Assembly (NCBI RefSeq): GCF_009826895.1 | Contig: NZ_WUMV01000003.1 | Span: 186,001 to 250,000, forward strand | From: Stappia sediminis | Lineage (GTDB): Bacteria > Pseudomonadota > Alphaproteobacteria > Rhizobiales > Stappiaceae | Direction of reading: 5' to 3' | Length of the DNA: 64,000 nt | Part shown: one piece after another, positions 1-9,451 of the stretch | Position numbering within the stretch: position 1 is the stretch's first letter | Layout: each line of letters opens with the position of its first letter | Made by a program: the position numbers and the translations under genes | Notes under the pieces: model-generated | What the model was told of the DNA's origin: nothing | The model's input: the letters and a program-made list of their open reading frames with translations, nothing else | The model's database searches: none

Positions 1-1
1 C

Positions 2-520
2 ACGGCAACTTTCGACGGGTTGTCGATCGCCTGGGCGGCCATCGAGCATCTGCATGAGATCAACCGCTCGCGCGCGCTATTCGCGACGCACTATCACGAA
101 TTGACCGCCCTTTCCGCCCGTCTGGAACGTCTTTCGAACGCCACCGTGCGGGTGAAGGAGTGGGAGGGAGACGTGATCTTCCTGCACGAGATCGCGCCGG
201 GTGCGGCCGACCGGTCCTACGGCATTCAGGTCGCGCGCCTTGCCGGGCTGCCGGCTTCCGTGGTGGAGCGCGCACGCGCCGTCCTCGACCAGCTGGAAGA
301 GCAGGACCGGCAAAAGCCCGTCGAAACGCTGATCGACGACCTGCCGCTTTTCGCAGCCGTGCCGCAAAAGCCCGCCGCCTCTGCGACAACGGCGGAAGCT
401 TCGGACGAACTGGGCGAAGCCCTCGACGCCGTCGACCCCGACGACATGACGCCTCGCGAGGCGTTGGACGCGCTTTACGAACTGAAACGAAAGAGGCTTG
501 GGCTCAAGAAGGGCAATTAA
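2..520 (+). CDS. mutS: DNA mismatch repair protein MutS, C-terminal fragment (5' end outside window)
   Basis: The open frame runs in from the left edge (first full codon at 2) and ends with TAA at 518-520, giving 172 residues. The start of the fragment ([11 protein letters not shown]) and the [10 protein letters not shown] segment are the end of the MutS ABC-type ATPase domain. The rest ([20 protein letters not shown]) is the usual helix-turn-helix dimerisation region, followed by an acidic linker and a C-terminal [11 protein letters not shown] helix. MutS recognises mismatched DNA in the cytoplasm and recruits MutL. The missing N-terminus reflects the window edge, not gene decay. It ends tail-to-tail with the DUF2244 gene, overlapping it by 4 bp. 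Confidence 0.97.
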   Translation, partial: TATFDGLSIAWAAIEHLHEINRSRALFATHYHELTALSARLERLSNATVRVKEWEGDVIFLHEIAPGAADRSYGIQVARLAGLPASVVERARAVLDQLEEQDRQKPVETLIDDLPLFAAVPQKPAASATTAEASDELGEALDAVDPDDMTPREALDALYELKRKRLGLKKGN

Positions 521-1065
521 CCCGCCGGCCGCGGGATGCGCCCGGACTTCGCCGCCGAAAGCGCAGCCTGGAACGCACCCGCGAAACTCGTGCGGTCATC
601 CGGATTCAGAAATCCGCCGACCGGCACATGCTCGCCCTTCGAGTACAAGGTGATGCGGGTGACGCCCTCGTCCTCCTCACGCGAAACCGCAAGCCGCACC
701 CAGAACGGATTGAAGCGGTATTCCTCGGTCTTGCCATAATGGCTGACCTTGCGAATAACGATCTCGGTAAGCGAAACGCTCACTTCCTCGAAAGCGCGCG
801 CCGTGCGGTAGTTCAAACGGAACGCCAGCCAGACCAGCAGGACATCGAGACCAAGGAAACCGACGACGGGCCATGCGCCGACCGCCATGAATGCGAGACC
901 GGCGACGAAGGAAACCCCGCCGGTCACGAGCATCAGGACCGTGAAGCCCTTCGGCCCGAGCGAACGATGCGGCGTAAGCACGGCGGAAAAGAACGGGCGG
1001 TCGGCGGTTTCCGCGCCACCATCAAATTCCCTCGCATCGCTCGATCGGCCATTGCTCTTCGTCAT
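517..1065 (-). CDS. DUF2244 family membrane protein
   Basis: 182-residue protein. About 45 residues in there are two adjacent hydrophobic segments (from [13 protein letters not shown] to [11 protein letters not shown]) that read as a transmembrane hairpin. They are followed by a soluble beta-rich part ending in the [20 protein letters not shown] segment typical of DUF2244 proteins of alphaproteobacteria. The function is not known; it is presumably an inner-membrane protein. I chose the ATG at 1065 (MTKSNGRS) over a longer 227-residue reading because the extra N-terminus overlaps nth and looks non-native. The start lies back-to-back with nth, only about 22 bp apart, so promoters for the two must overlap the coding sequences. 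Confidence 0.85.
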   Translation of the reverse strand: MTKSNGRSSDAREFDGGAETADRPFFSAVLTPHRSLGPKGFTVLMLVTGGVSFVAGLAFMAVGAWPVVGFLGLDVLLVWLAFRLNYRTARAFEEVSVSLTEIVIRKVSHYGKTEEYRFNPFWVRLAVSREEDEGVTRITLYSKGEHVPVGGFLNPDDRTSFAGAFQAALSAAKSGRIPRPAG

Positions 1066-1087
1066 GGGCGATAAGTATAGATGGGAA

Positions 1088-1939
1088 ATGTCCGAGGAAA
1101 ACCAGAAACCCGTAAAATCACGTAAGAGCGCGGGATCGCTTGCGAAAAAGCCGGCGACGCCTGCGGCAAAGCGAAGCACCGCGAAGGCTGCCGGCGCCAA
1201 GCCGAAAGCAGTTGCTCGCAGCCGTGCCGCGCCCCGCTACACGAAGGCCGAAATCCGCGCGATATTCGACCGCTTTCACGCCGCCGACCCGGAGCCTAAG
1301 GGCGAGCTTGATCATACCAACGCCTTCACGCTGCTGGTCGCCGTCGTCCTTTCCGCCCAGGCAACGGATGCCGGCGTCAACAAGGCGACGAAGCATCTCT
1401 TCCAGATCGCCGATACGCCGCAAAAGATGCTGGCGCTGGGCGAGGACAGGGTGCGCGAGGAAATCCGCACCATCGGGCTTTACAAGAACAAGGCGAAGAA
1501 TGTCGTCGCCCTTTCCCAAATGCTCATCTCGGAGCACGGCGGCGAGGTGCCGCAGGACCGCGAGGCGCTGGAGGCGCTGCCGGGCGTCGGGCGCAAGACG
1601 GCCAACGTCGTGCTCAACATCGCATTCGGCCAGCCGACGATCGCCGTCGACACCCATCTTTTCCGGCTTGGAAACCGGATCGGCATCGCGCCCGGCAAAA
1701 CGCCGCTCGACGTTGAAAAGGCGATGGAAAAGATCGTCCCGCCGGACCGTGCCCTGCATGCGCATCACTGGCTGATCCTGCACGGACGCTACATCTGCAA
1801 GGCACGAAAGCCCGAATGCAGGCGCTGCGTCATCTACGATCTGTGCAAGAGCCCCGAGAAGGAAAAGCTGGAGGCGGTTCCGGAAATCGCCCATCAGATG
1901 GCGGAGAAGGTTGCCGAGGAAGAAAAGCCCGGAGCCTGA
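1088..1939 (+). CDS. nth: Endonuclease III (DNA glycosylase/AP lyase)
   Basis: Removes oxidised pyrimidines and cleaves the resulting abasic site in base-excision repair. The 283-residue protein has a Lys/Ala-rich N-terminal extension of about 60 residues before the conserved core, so it is longer than the usual ~210. The core shows the helix-hairpin-helix LPGVGRKTANVVLN with its catalytic Lys, the conserved Asp in AVDTHLFRLGNR, and the C-terminal 4Fe-4S ligands spaced C-X6-C-X2-C-X5-C (CKARKPECRRCVIYDLC). The ATG at 1088 is chosen; an in-frame ATG at 1064 would overlap the start codon of the divergent DUF2244 gene. Confidence 0.95.
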   Translation: MSEENQKPVKSRKSAGSLAKKPATPAAKRSTAKAAGAKPKAVARSRAAPRYTKAEIRAIFDRFHAADPEPKGELDHTNAFTLLVAVVLSAQATDAGVNKATKHLFQIADTPQKMLALGEDRVREEIRTIGLYKNKAKNVVALSQMLISEHGGEVPQDREALEALPGVGRKTANVVLNIAFGQPTIAVDTHLFRLGNRIGIAPGKTPLDVEKAMEKIVPPDRALHAHHWLILHGRYICKARKPECRRCVIYDLCKSPEKEKLEAVPEIAHQMAEKVAEEEKPGA

Positions 1940-1945
1940 GCAACG

Positions 1946-2377
1946 TCAGCGCTTGGGCCGGACCCTGACGACCACATCGACGCGAACCACTTCCATGCCT
2001 TCCGGCGCCTGCGGCATCGACGTCAAGTGCACGCCCTTGCCCGGGATGTCCATGAGGCGGTTTTCGCTTTCGATGAAGAAGTGATGATGGTCGTCGGTAT
2101 TGGTGTCGAAATATGTTTTCGTACCTTCCACGGCGACTTCGCGAAGCAGGCCCGCCTCGGTGAACTGGTGCAGCGTGTTGTAGACGGTGGCCAGCGAGAC
2201 GGGCACGTTCACCGCTTCCGCCTCCTCATGCAGAAGTTCCGCGGAAACGTGGCGGTTTCCCTTGGAAAACAGGAGTTCGGCGAGTGCCACACGCTGACGC
2301 GTCGGCCGCAAGCCGGCATCGCGCAGCGTGTCGGCCACGTTCAGGTCCTGATGCGTAACGTGATGATGTTCCGTCAT
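1946..2377 (-). CDS. irr: Iron response regulator Irr (Fur family)
   Basis: 143-residue Fur-superfamily repressor/activator that in Rhizobiales senses haem and controls iron-dependent genes. The winged helix is visible (GLRPTRQRVALAELLF, then SLATVYNTLHQFTEAGLLREV as the recognition helix). The DDHHHFF segment carries the histidine cluster characteristic of Irr rather than of classical Fur. An N-terminal HHH lies just after the start. Irr placed divergently from fabA-fabB is a familiar arrangement in Rhizobium/Agrobacterium-type genomes, which supports the call. It converges on nth, ending 6 bp from the nth stop. Confidence 0.92.
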   Translation of the reverse strand: MTEHHHVTHQDLNVADTLRDAGLRPTRQRVALAELLFSKGNRHVSAELLHEEAEAVNVPVSLATVYNTLHQFTEAGLLREVAVEGTKTYFDTNTDDHHHFFIESENRLMDIPGKGVHLTSMPQAPEGMEVVRVDVVVRVRPKR

Positions 2378-2751
2378 TACCGTCCGGCCAATCCGTTCCG
2401 TTTTCCGCCGCGTTATTCAGTCCGGCAAAAGAAGTCGTTCCCTAGCTTTTTGCCACGGCGGCCACCAAAATGGCAAGCTACACGTCGTCGCAGCGGGCTT
2501 TTCCGCGATCGTATGGAGAAATAGGGGGGCGGCGCCCGTCTATCAATCTTTTGTACGGAACTTGATAACGACCCTCGGCGACACAGCGGCATCCTACTTT
2601 CCGGCAGTGTCGCACGGTCTTTCGAAGACGGTGGCACTGTGTTAGGAAAGCGCGGTTTTCGACAGAACAAGCACAAAACGGATTGGCCGGATCGGCACTG
2701 GCGCGCTATGCCACGGTGCGGGCGGCCATGAGACAGAACTGCGGGACAGGA
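2378..2751. other. Intergenic region between irr and fabA (374 bp)
   Basis: Divergent promoter region for irr and fabA. I see no convincing gene. It contains T-rich and palindrome-poor DNA, with a stretch around 2600-2640 (cacggtctttcgaagacggtggcac) that includes a short inverted repeat TCTTTCGAAGA. I cannot assign it to a regulator. A fabA reading frame continues upstream to about 2683 but lacks a ribosome binding site. Confidence 0.4.
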
Positions 2752-3267
2752 ATGCGAGAGCGGCAATCGAGCTACGACTACGAGGAACTGCTTGCCTGCG
2801 GGCGGGGCGAGCTTTTTGGACAGGGCAACGCGCAATTGCCGCTCCCGCCCATGCTCATGTTCGACCGGATCACGGAAATTTCCGAAGATGGGGGCGAGCA
2901 CGGCAAGGGCTGCGTACGCGCGGAGCTCGATATCAAGGACGATCTCTGGTTCTTCCCCTGCCATTTCCAGGGCGACCCCGTCATGCCCGGCTGCCTCGGA
3001 CTCGACGCCATGTGGCAGATGACCGGCTTTTTCCTGGGCTGGCTTGGCGAGGAAGGCCGGGGCCGCGCGATCTCCACCGGCGAGATCAAGTTTTCCAAGA
3101 TGGTCACGCCCTCCACCAAACTCGTGGAATACGGCATCGACATCAAGCGCGTGCGCACGGGCCGGCTGGTGCTTGGCATCGCCGACGGGTGGCTTAAAGC
3201 GGACGGCGAGACTATCTATCAGGCGAAGGACCTGCGCGTCGGCCTTTTCAAGGTGAGCGCAGACTGA
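2752..3267 (+). CDS. fabA: 3-hydroxydecanoyl-ACP dehydratase/isomerase FabA
   Basis: Dehydrates 3-hydroxydecanoyl-ACP and isomerises trans-2- to cis-3-decenoyl-ACP, the branch point for unsaturated fatty acids. With the ATG at 2752, preceded by GGGACAGGA, the product is 171 residues, exactly the usual FabA length. The active-site segment [21 protein letters not shown] contains the catalytic His71 and Asp85. The longer 194-residue frame is not supported. It lies 90 bp upstream of fabB, probably in one transcript with it. Confidence 0.97.
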   Translation: MRERQSSYDYEELLACGRGELFGQGNAQLPLPPMLMFDRITEISEDGGEHGKGCVRAELDIKDDLWFFPCHFQGDPVMPGCLGLDAMWQMTGFFLGWLGEEGRGRAISTGEIKFSKMVTPSTKLVEYGIDIKRVRTGRLVLGIADGWLKADGETIYQAKDLRVGLFKVSAD

Positions 3268-3357
3268 ACCCGGCGTGTCGGCCGGAACATTGGATCAGAA
3301 CGAATTGCAATGCGGCAGCTTTTGCGACGCATGCGAAAAAAGTACGGGGAGACCTCA

Positions 3358-4575
3358 ATGAGGCGGGTTGTAGTAACCGGGATGGGAATCGTTTCGTCGA
3401 TCGGCGGTACGACCCAGGAGGTGATGGCGAGCCTGCGCGAGGGCAAGTCCGGCATCGTCCGGGCGGGCGATTACGCGGACCTGGGCTTCAGGTGCCAGGT
3501 GCATGGTGCCCCCACGGTTGACGCCTTCGAGGTTCTCGACCGTCGCACAACCCGCTTCATGGGCGCGGGCGCCGCATGGAACTACATCGCCATGCAGCAG
3601 GCGGTCTCCGATTCCGGACTGGAAGAAAACGAGATAACCAACGAGCGCACGGGGCTGATCATGGGCTCCGGCGGCCCGTCGACCCGCGCGATCGTGGAAG
3701 CGGCGGACATCACCCGTGAAAAGGGCCCGAAGCGCATCGGCCCGACCGCCGTGCCGAAGGCGATGAGCTCGACCAATTCCGCGACGCTCGCCACACCCTT
3801 CAAGATCCACGGCGTGAACTATTCGATCTCGGCGGCCTGCGCGACGACGAACATCTGCATCGGCAACGCCGCCGAACTCATCCAGTGGGGCAAGCAGGAC
3901 GTCGTCTTCGCCGGCGGCGGCGAGGAACTGGACTGGACGCTCTCCAACCTCTTCGACGCCATGGGCGCCATGTCGTCGAAATACAACGACACGCCTTCGG
4001 TCGCCTCGCGCGCATACGACAAGAACCGCGACGGCTTCGTCATCGCCGGCGGCGGCGGCGTTCTCGTGCTGGAGGAGCTTGAGCACGCCAAGGCCCGCGG
4101 CGCGAAGATCTATGCGGAGATCATCGGCTACGGCGCGACGTCGGACGGCTATGACATGGTTCAACCCTCCGGCGAGGGTGCGGAACGCTGCATGCGCATC
4201 GCCCTGGCGAACGTTAAGGAACCGATCGACTACATCAATCCGCACGCCACCTCCACGCCGGTCGGCGACCAGCGCGAGATCGAGGCGATTCGTGCCGTCT
4301 TCGGCAAGGACGTGCCGAAGATCTCGGCAACCAAGTCGCTCTCCGGCCATTCGCTGGGTGCTGCCGGCGTTCACGAGGCGATCTATTCAATACTCATGAT
4401 GCAAGGTGACTTCGTGGCGCCTTCCGCGCATATCGACGAGATCGATCCGGAGTTCGCCGACCTGCCGATCGTGCGTGAGCGCATGGACAACGCAAACCTC
4501 AATTGCGTGCTGTCCAACGGCTTCGGCTTCGGCGGAACGAACGCCTCGCTCGTCTTCCGGCGCTACAGCGCCTGA
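3358..4575 (+). CDS. fabB: Beta-ketoacyl-ACP synthase I FabB
   Basis: Condensing enzyme that elongates acyl-ACPs, needed together with FabA for unsaturated fatty acids. The 405-residue protein has the Cys-His-His triad: Cys161 in ISAACATTN, a His in [12 protein letters not shown] near residue 296, and a His in [12 protein letters not shown] near residue 331. The ATG at 3358 has GGGGA about 8 bp upstream and starts directly with the family's typical [12 protein letters not shown]. It is followed 58 bp later by fabI, giving the conserved fabA-fabB-fabI order of Rhizobiales. Confidence 0.97.
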   Translation: MRRVVVTGMGIVSSIGGTTQEVMASLREGKSGIVRAGDYADLGFRCQVHGAPTVDAFEVLDRRTTRFMGAGAAWNYIAMQQAVSDSGLEENEITNERTGLIMGSGGPSTRAIVEAADITREKGPKRIGPTAVPKAMSSTNSATLATPFKIHGVNYSISAACATTNICIGNAAELIQWGKQDVVFAGGGEELDWTLSNLFDAMGAMSSKYNDTPSVASRAYDKNRDGFVIAGGGGVLVLEELEHAKARGAKIYAEIIGYGATSDGYDMVQPSGEGAERCMRIALANVKEPIDYINPHATSTPVGDQREIEAIRAVFGKDVPKISATKSLSGHSLGAAGVHEAIYSILMMQGDFVAPSAHIDEIDPEFADLPIVRERMDNANLNCVLSNGFGFGGTNASLVFRRYSA

Positions 4576-4633
4576 TGCCTGGCCGACACGTCAGCCGGCC
4601 TCGCATCCTTATCAATATGAGCAGGAGTACCCT

Positions 4634-5449
4634 ATGACAGGGCTTATGGAAGGCAAGCGCGGTCTTGTCATGGGCGTTGCCAACAACCATTCGATCGCGT
4701 GGGGCATCGCCAAGACCGTCGCGGCGCAAGGCGCGGAAGTGGCCTTCACATATCAGGGCGATGCTTTTGCAAGGCGGGTCATGCCGCTGGCGGAAAGCCT
4801 CGGCAGCGACGTTGTCCTGCCTTGCGACGTGGAGGATATCGCTTCCGTCGACGCGGTCTTCGCCGCGCTGAAGGAAAAATGGGGCAAGCTGGATTTTCTC
4901 GTCCACGCCATCGGCTATTCCGACAAGTCCGAGCTGAAGGGCAAATATGCCGACACCACGCGGGATAATTTCTCCCGCACGATGGTGATTTCATGCTTCT
5001 CCTTCACCGAGGTGACCAAGCGCGCCGCCGAGCTCATGTCCGATGGCGGCTCCGTCATCACGCTGACCTACGGCGGCTCGACGCGCGTCATGCCGAACTA
5101 CAACGTCATGGGCGTTGCGAAGGCGGCGCTTGAGTCGTCCGTCCGCTATCTGGCGATGGACTACGGCCTGCAGGGCATACGGGTGAACGCGATTTCCGCC
5201 GGCCCCGTCCGCACGCTGGCGGGTTCGGGCGTTACCGATGCGCGGCTGATGTTCAAGTATCAAAAGCAGCATTCGCCGCTCGGCAGCACGGTATCGCTTG
5301 AAGATGTCGGCGGCGCCGGCCTCTACCTTCTTTCGGATCTTTCGGCAGGCGTTACCGGCGAAATCCATTTTGTCGACAGCGGATACAACATCGTTTCCAT
5401 GCCCAGGCTCGACGCCCTGAAGGTTCAGGAAGACCAGGACCAGATCTGA
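4634..5449 (+). CDS. fabI: Enoyl-ACP reductase FabI (NADH)
   Basis: Catalyses the last reduction of each fatty-acid elongation cycle. It is a 271-residue SDR-type protein with the FabI-specific N-terminal nucleotide motif GVANNHSIAWGIA and catalytic residues Tyr146, Tyr156 and Lys163 (TYGGSTRVMPNYNVMGVAK). The numbering coincides with that of the E. coli enzyme. The start is the ATG at 4634, preceded by AGGAG about 8 bp upstream. An in-frame extension into fabB is rejected. FabI is the known target of triclosan-type inhibitors in other bacteria; sensitivity here cannot be read from sequence. Confidence 0.96.
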   Translation: MTGLMEGKRGLVMGVANNHSIAWGIAKTVAAQGAEVAFTYQGDAFARRVMPLAESLGSDVVLPCDVEDIASVDAVFAALKEKWGKLDFLVHAIGYSDKSELKGKYADTTRDNFSRTMVISCFSFTEVTKRAAELMSDGGSVITLTYGGSTRVMPNYNVMGVAKAALESSVRYLAMDYGLQGIRVNAISAGPVRTLAGSGVTDARLMFKYQKQHSPLGSTVSLEDVGGAGLYLLSDLSAGVTGEIHFVDSGYNIVSMPRLDALKVQEDQDQI

Positions 5450-5477
5450 CAGGAAAATTCGGGTGCCGTTTCGACGG

Positions 5478-6047
5478 CTACTCGAATGTTTCATCCGGAT
5501 AGACGCCGAATAGCCGCGTCTGGTCCACCCAACCATCGTAGCCATTGGCGGAAACCTCGCACCAGCCCTCGCTGCATCCGGCCACATTCACCAGAACCAG
5601 CGGCTTGAGCTCCGCGAGGATGGTCGCATCCGATGAAGCATCGGCGCGCAACGGCGTGGTGGACGAAGATTCCCATGGCGTCACAAGCCCGGTGCGACGG
5701 CCCGACAGGAGCGAATGGAACACCCAGCCTTCCTCGCCTTCCCAGTCGCGCACCCGGCGCCAGTTGTCGAATTCCTGGACGATTTCCACAGGCAGGCCGG
5801 CGCGCACGAAAGTCCAGGCGATATCGTGCTCCCGGCTGGGGCCCTTGCGAACGTTGACCCGATCCGACTTGAGGCTGACGAACCGCGGCACCGGCAGGCC
5901 GCTCGGGCCGGTTTTCGTCGCCTGCGCCTGCGCCTGCGCACCGCCGGCAAGATATGCGGCGAGAATCAAAAGCGGAACGAGCCGCCGCACGAGCGCCTTC
6001 GCTGCGCCCGTTTTCCCTGCGAATATATTTTTATTCCGCGTCGCCAT
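5478..6047 (-). CDS. Secreted SH3-domain protein
   Basis: 189-residue protein starting at the ATG at 6047, with CAGGGAACGTA upstream. A basic N-terminus followed by a hydrophobic stretch (LVPLLILAAYLAGGAQAQAQA) is a cleavable signal peptide, so it is probably periplasmic or envelope-associated. Two bacterial SH3-like repeats follow: the first has SLKSDRVNVRKGPS and ends in EGWVFHSLLSG, the second has TPLRADASSDATILAEL and ends in GWVDQTRLFG. Such domains bind peptidoglycan or its peptides in other proteins. The specific partner is unknown. It converges on fabI. Confidence 0.85.
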   Translation of the reverse strand: MATRNKNIFAGKTGAAKALVRRLVPLLILAAYLAGGAQAQAQATKTGPSGLPVPRFVSLKSDRVNVRKGPSREHDIAWTFVRAGLPVEIVQEFDNWRRVRDWEGEEGWVFHSLLSGRRTGLVTPWESSSTTPLRADASSDATILAELKPLVLVNVAGCSEGWCEVSANGYDGWVDQTRLFGVYPDETFE

Positions 6048-6304
6048 TACGTTCCCTGCTGCGTCCGTCCGCTGCATGTGGCACAAATCAGCTTGCTATA
6101 CCAAGGCCGAAGTTCACTTCGAACTTGCGAGATATCATGTTAGGTCGTGAGGGCTGCCGATATTGATTGGTTGCTGTCCCTTGTTTTGAGCCGGTCTTGT
6201 GAGTAGGAGAACGGTAACGTACCGCTCGGGAAACTTTGCCCGCCGGTGCATGGTGATACCTTAGGGTTAACGGGCCCTCAACGAAGTGCGGAAGGCGGAG
6301 GAGC

Positions 6305-7291
6305 ATGCCGAAGAAGAAGCCCCTGGTCGTCGTCACCCGGAAATTGCCGGACGTGGTCGAGACGCGGATGCGCGAACTGTTCGACACGCGACTGAACGAC
6401 TCCGACCGCCCGATGAGCCAGGCGGAACTTGTGGAAGCGGTCAAGAAAGCCGATGTCCTGGTGCCGACGGTGACGGACCGGATCGATTCCGCCGTGCTTT
6501 CCCAGGCCGGAGCGAATCTCAAGCTGATCGCCAATTTCGGCACCGGCGTCGACAACATCGACGTCGTCACGGCCAACAATCGATCGATCACTGTCACCAA
6601 TACGCCCGGTGTCCTGACCGAGGATACGGCGGACATGACGATGGGCCTCATCATCGGCGTGGCCCGGCGCATTTCCGAAGGCATCAAGGTGATGGAGCAC
6701 GGCGAGTGGGCCGGGTGGTCGCCGACATGGATGCTCGGCCACCGCATATGGGGCAAGCGCCTCGGTATCATCGGCATGGGCCGGATCGGCCAGGCGGTCG
6801 CCCGCCGTGCAAAGGCGTTCGGCATGTCGATCCATTATCACAACCGCCGGCGGCTGGCGACGCAGGTGGAAGACGAACTCGAGGCGACCTATTGGGACAG
6901 CCTCGACCAGATGCTGGCGCGCATGGACGTCGTTTCCATTCACTGCCCGCACACGCCGGCGACCTATCATCTCCTGTCCGCCCGGCGCCTGAAGCTCCTC
7001 AAGCCCGAGGCTTACATCATCAACACCGCGCGCGGCGAGGTGATCGACGAGAACGCGCTCATCCGCCAGCTTGAAAACGATGAACTCGGCGGCGCGGGGC
7101 TCGATGTCTTCGAACACGAACCGGCGGTAAACCCGAAGCTGGTGAAATCCGACCGTGTCGTGCTCCTGCCGCATATGGGATCGGCGACCATCGAAGGCCG
7201 GATCGACATGGGCGAAAAGGTCATCATCAATATCAAGACCTTCATGGACGGCCACCGTCCGCCCGACCGCGTCCTGCCTTCCATGCTGTAG
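6305..7291 (+). CDS. D-isomer-specific 2-hydroxyacid dehydrogenase (glyoxylate reductase/D-glycerate dehydrogenase type)
   Basis: 328-residue NAD(P)H-dependent oxidoreductase. The Rossmann motif is GIIGMGRIGQAVARRAKAFG. The catalytic set is complete: Arg in NTARGEVID, Glu in DVFEHEP and His in LLPHMGSAT. The overall pattern fits the GyaR/glyoxylate reductase branch, which interconverts glyoxylate with glycolate or hydroxypyruvate with D-glycerate, but other 2-keto acids cannot be excluded. The ATG at 6305 is preceded by a strong GGCGGAGG. The 257-bp upstream gap separates it from the divergent SH3-domain gene. Confidence 0.9.
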   Translation: MPKKKPLVVVTRKLPDVVETRMRELFDTRLNDSDRPMSQAELVEAVKKADVLVPTVTDRIDSAVLSQAGANLKLIANFGTGVDNIDVVTANNRSITVTNTPGVLTEDTADMTMGLIIGVARRISEGIKVMEHGEWAGWSPTWMLGHRIWGKRLGIIGMGRIGQAVARRAKAFGMSIHYHNRRRLATQVEDELEATYWDSLDQMLARMDVVSIHCPHTPATYHLLSARRLKLLKPEAYIINTARGEVIDENALIRQLENDELGGAGLDVFEHEPAVNPKLVKSDRVVLLPHMGSATIEGRIDMGEKVIINIKTFMDGHRPPDRVLPSML

Positions 7292-7353
7292 GCCTTCGCC
7301 AACGCGCCTTGTGGCGATCCGATCGGGGAATCGGTCGTTTCACATGAATCCGG

Positions 7354-7947
7354 TCAGAGGCGCGTGCCGAGCTTTCTTCTGGACTGGATTTGCTGCCAGT
7401 CCCGCCGGGTCGTCTTTCGCCCGGACCACCGTTCTCGCGAAGGGGAGGGACGCGAGCCCGTCTCGGCAAGCGTCCTTGCATGCCGCCTCGCGAGGTTTAG
7501 CAGGCGCCGGTAAGCCTCGATGTTGATAGCTTCCTCGCTCGCCGGCGCCGACACGGAAAAGCGTTCGCAGTCGATTATCGCCCCTGTATCCACCGACGCT
7601 TCCATTTCGTGCAGCGTGATACCGAAGCTCGCGCCTTTTTCGTGGGCGGCAAACCCTGCGGGGCGATAGCCCGGCCTTTCGGGAGGGCCTGGATGGAAGT
7701 TGTAGGAACCGGCCTCCATCCGCTCAAGCACTGCCGGGGGCACGATTACATCCGTGCAGAATGCGATCAGGCGGCCCGTGCCCGGCAGGCTTTCCGCCTG
7801 AAATACCAGCGATGCCCTGTCGCCCGCATGCGCGAAATACGCATCCGGCGCATGTTTTGCCAGAAGCCTTGCGAAAAACTCCGCCTCTTCGTCATTCATG
7901 AGAAGCAGAAAAGCGCGATCTTCGGAATCCGCCTCACGCGGGTTCAT
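7354..7947 (-). CDS. Stand-alone formyltransferase-domain protein
   Basis: 197-residue protein resembling the N-terminal catalytic domain of methionyl-tRNA formyltransferase and related enzymes. The Asn-x-His of the active site is present (SYNFHPGPPERPGYRPAGFA), as is the downstream Asp (HEMEASVDTGAIID), so the formyl-transfer triad looks intact. There is no C-terminal tRNA-binding domain; instead a basic tail (about residues 158-197) follows. The first ~55 residues look shortened relative to the Rossmann half of Fmt. The substrate is unknown. It lies downstream of dnaQ in the same orientation, 76 bp away. Confidence 0.75.
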   Translation of the reverse strand: MNPREADSEDRAFLLLMNDEEAEFFARLLAKHAPDAYFAHAGDRASLVFQAESLPGTGRLIAFCTDVIVPPAVLERMEAGSYNFHPGPPERPGYRPAGFAAHEKGASFGITLHEMEASVDTGAIIDCERFSVSAPASEEAINIEAYRRLLNLARRHARTLAETGSRPSPSRERWSGRKTTRRDWQQIQSRRKLGTRL

Positions 7948-8023
7948 GCCCAGTCCCTGGATCGAAAGTGAAATCTCAGGCCCGCACCATGCACCGGAAT
8001 TGAATCGCCTTCAAAACGATCTC

Positions 8024-8743
8024 TTACTCTTCGCGATATTTTGTCCAGACCGCATCTTCGCCCATCTTTTCGACAAAGGCTGCGTGGGCCGCGATCTCTT
8101 CCGCCGAGATACGGTGGGGCAAGGGTGTCGGCCGCTGCCTTGCGGGGCCCGACATACGCGCGGACCGTCCGCCCGTATCGAACGACTGGCCCTCTGCCTC
8201 ATCGTCGGAAAGCAGGGCAAGGCCCGCCTGTTTGCCGCCGATCAGTTCGATGTAGACTTCCGCAAGCAGCTCCGCATCGAGAAGCGCGCCGTGTTTCGTA
8301 CGCCTGGAATTGTCGATCCCGTATCGCGAACAAAGCGCATCCAGGGACGCAGATCCGCCCGGATGCTTTTTTCTTGCCATGGCAAGCGTGTCGAGAACCT
8401 GCTCGTTCCCGATCGCGGATTTGCCGATACGCTCAAGCTCCATGTTGATGAAGCCCATGTCGAACGAGGCATTGTGGATCACCAGCCTGCCGTCGCCGAC
8501 GAAGGCGAGGAACTCTTCCGCCACTTCGTGAAATTTCGGCTTGTCCGCCAGGAACTCCGTCGAAAGCCCGTGAACGTTGTAGGCTTCCATCGGAACATCT
8601 CGTTCCGGGTTGATGTAGACGTGATAGGTACGCCCTGTCGGCACGTGATTGACGAGTTCGACGCCGCCGATCTCGACAAGCCGGTCGCCGTCCCTCGGAT
8701 TGAGCCCGGTCGTTTCCGTATCGAATGCGATTTCCCGCAGCAT
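8024..8743 (-). CDS. dnaQ: DNA polymerase III epsilon subunit (3'-5' proofreading exonuclease)
   Basis: Proofreading subunit of the replicative polymerase. The 239-residue protein has the three exonuclease motifs: ExoI DTETTGLNP at the N-terminus, ExoII VIHNASFDMGFINMEL, and the epsilon-type ExoIII HGALLDAELLAEVY with its catalytic His. The ~45-residue C-terminal tail is expected to bind the alpha subunit. It is a full-length family member. It belongs to the leftward gene series that diverges from the putative origin, with coaE, aroE and maf upstream. Confidence 0.95.
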   Translation of the reverse strand: MLREIAFDTETTGLNPRDGDRLVEIGGVELVNHVPTGRTYHVYINPERDVPMEAYNVHGLSTEFLADKPKFHEVAEEFLAFVGDGRLVIHNASFDMGFINMELERIGKSAIGNEQVLDTLAMARKKHPGGSASLDALCSRYGIDNSRRTKHGALLDAELLAEVYIELIGGKQAGLALLSDDEAEGQSFDTGGRSARMSGPARQRPTPLPHRISAEEIAAHAAFVEKMGEDAVWTKYREE

Positions 8744-8863
8744 AGCTCGTCTGGCCGATTGAGTTTCACCTGTCAGGAGTCTAGGCGAAGCCTGTCCTCT
8801 ACGCCTATCGCCTGATAGCGGATAGCTTTTTTATCCTCGTTCTTATCCCCAGTTTCCCGGGTT

Positions 8864-9451
8864 TCAGGCCATGCCGGCCACTGCCTTGAGCGTCGCTTCC
8901 ACGCTTCGCCTTGCAGCCTCCAGGCCGTGGCCGGTGTCGATCAAAAAATGCGCGCGGCGGCGCTTTTCCGAATCCGGCATCTGTTTGGCGAGGATCTGCT
9001 CGAAGCGTTCCTCGCTCATTTCGGCCCGCTCGAGCACGCGCTTCCTTTGAATCTCCGCATCGGTCGTGACGACGACGCAAGCCCGCACGCGCTCCTCGCC
9101 GCCGGTCTCGAACAATAGCGGGATATCCAGCACCGCGACGCGCCGACCTTCGGCACTCGCTTTAGCGAGAAAAGCTTCCTCCTCTTCACGCACGATCGGA
9201 TGGACGATTTCCTCCAGCTTCTTCATCGCGTCAGGTTTGCCGATAACGCGCTTTCCAAGAAGGCCCCTGTCGACCGTTCCATCGGCCACGACGCCCGGAA
9301 ATGCCGCTTCGATCAGGGGAGCCAACCTTCCACGGTAGAGCCTGTGCACGGCGGCATCCGCGTCATAAGTGGCGACGCCGCAGGCGGCGAACATCTTCGC
9401 AGTTGTGGATTTGCCCATGCCGATCGAACCGGTGAGCCCGAGGACGATCAT
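8864..9451 (-). CDS. coaE: Dephospho-CoA kinase CoaE
   Basis: Last step of coenzyme A synthesis: ATP-dependent phosphorylation of dephospho-CoA. The 195-residue protein opens with the P-loop [18 protein letters not shown] and has the [10 protein letters not shown] and DIPLLFE segments of the family. I place the start at the ATG at 9451, which overlaps the aroE stop (ATGA), rather than at an upstream codon inside aroE. The overlap indicates translational coupling with aroE and maf. Confidence 0.96.
   Translation of the reverse strand: MIVLGLTGSIGMGKSTTAKMFAACGVATYDADAAVHRLYRGRLAPLIEAAFPGVVADGTVDRGLLGKRVIGKPDAMKKLEEIVHPIVREEEEAFLAKASAEGRRVAVLDIPLLFETGGEERVRACVVVTTDAEIQRKRVLERAEMSEERFEQILAKQMPDSEKRRRAHFLIDTGHGLEAARRSVEATLKAVAGMA

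Noticed and set aside
7336-7351. parS-like CGTTTCACATGAATCC between the 2-hydroxyacid dehydrogenase and formyltransferase genes
   Set aside because: Only 12 of 16 matches and the central CACGTG palindrome is broken to CACATG.
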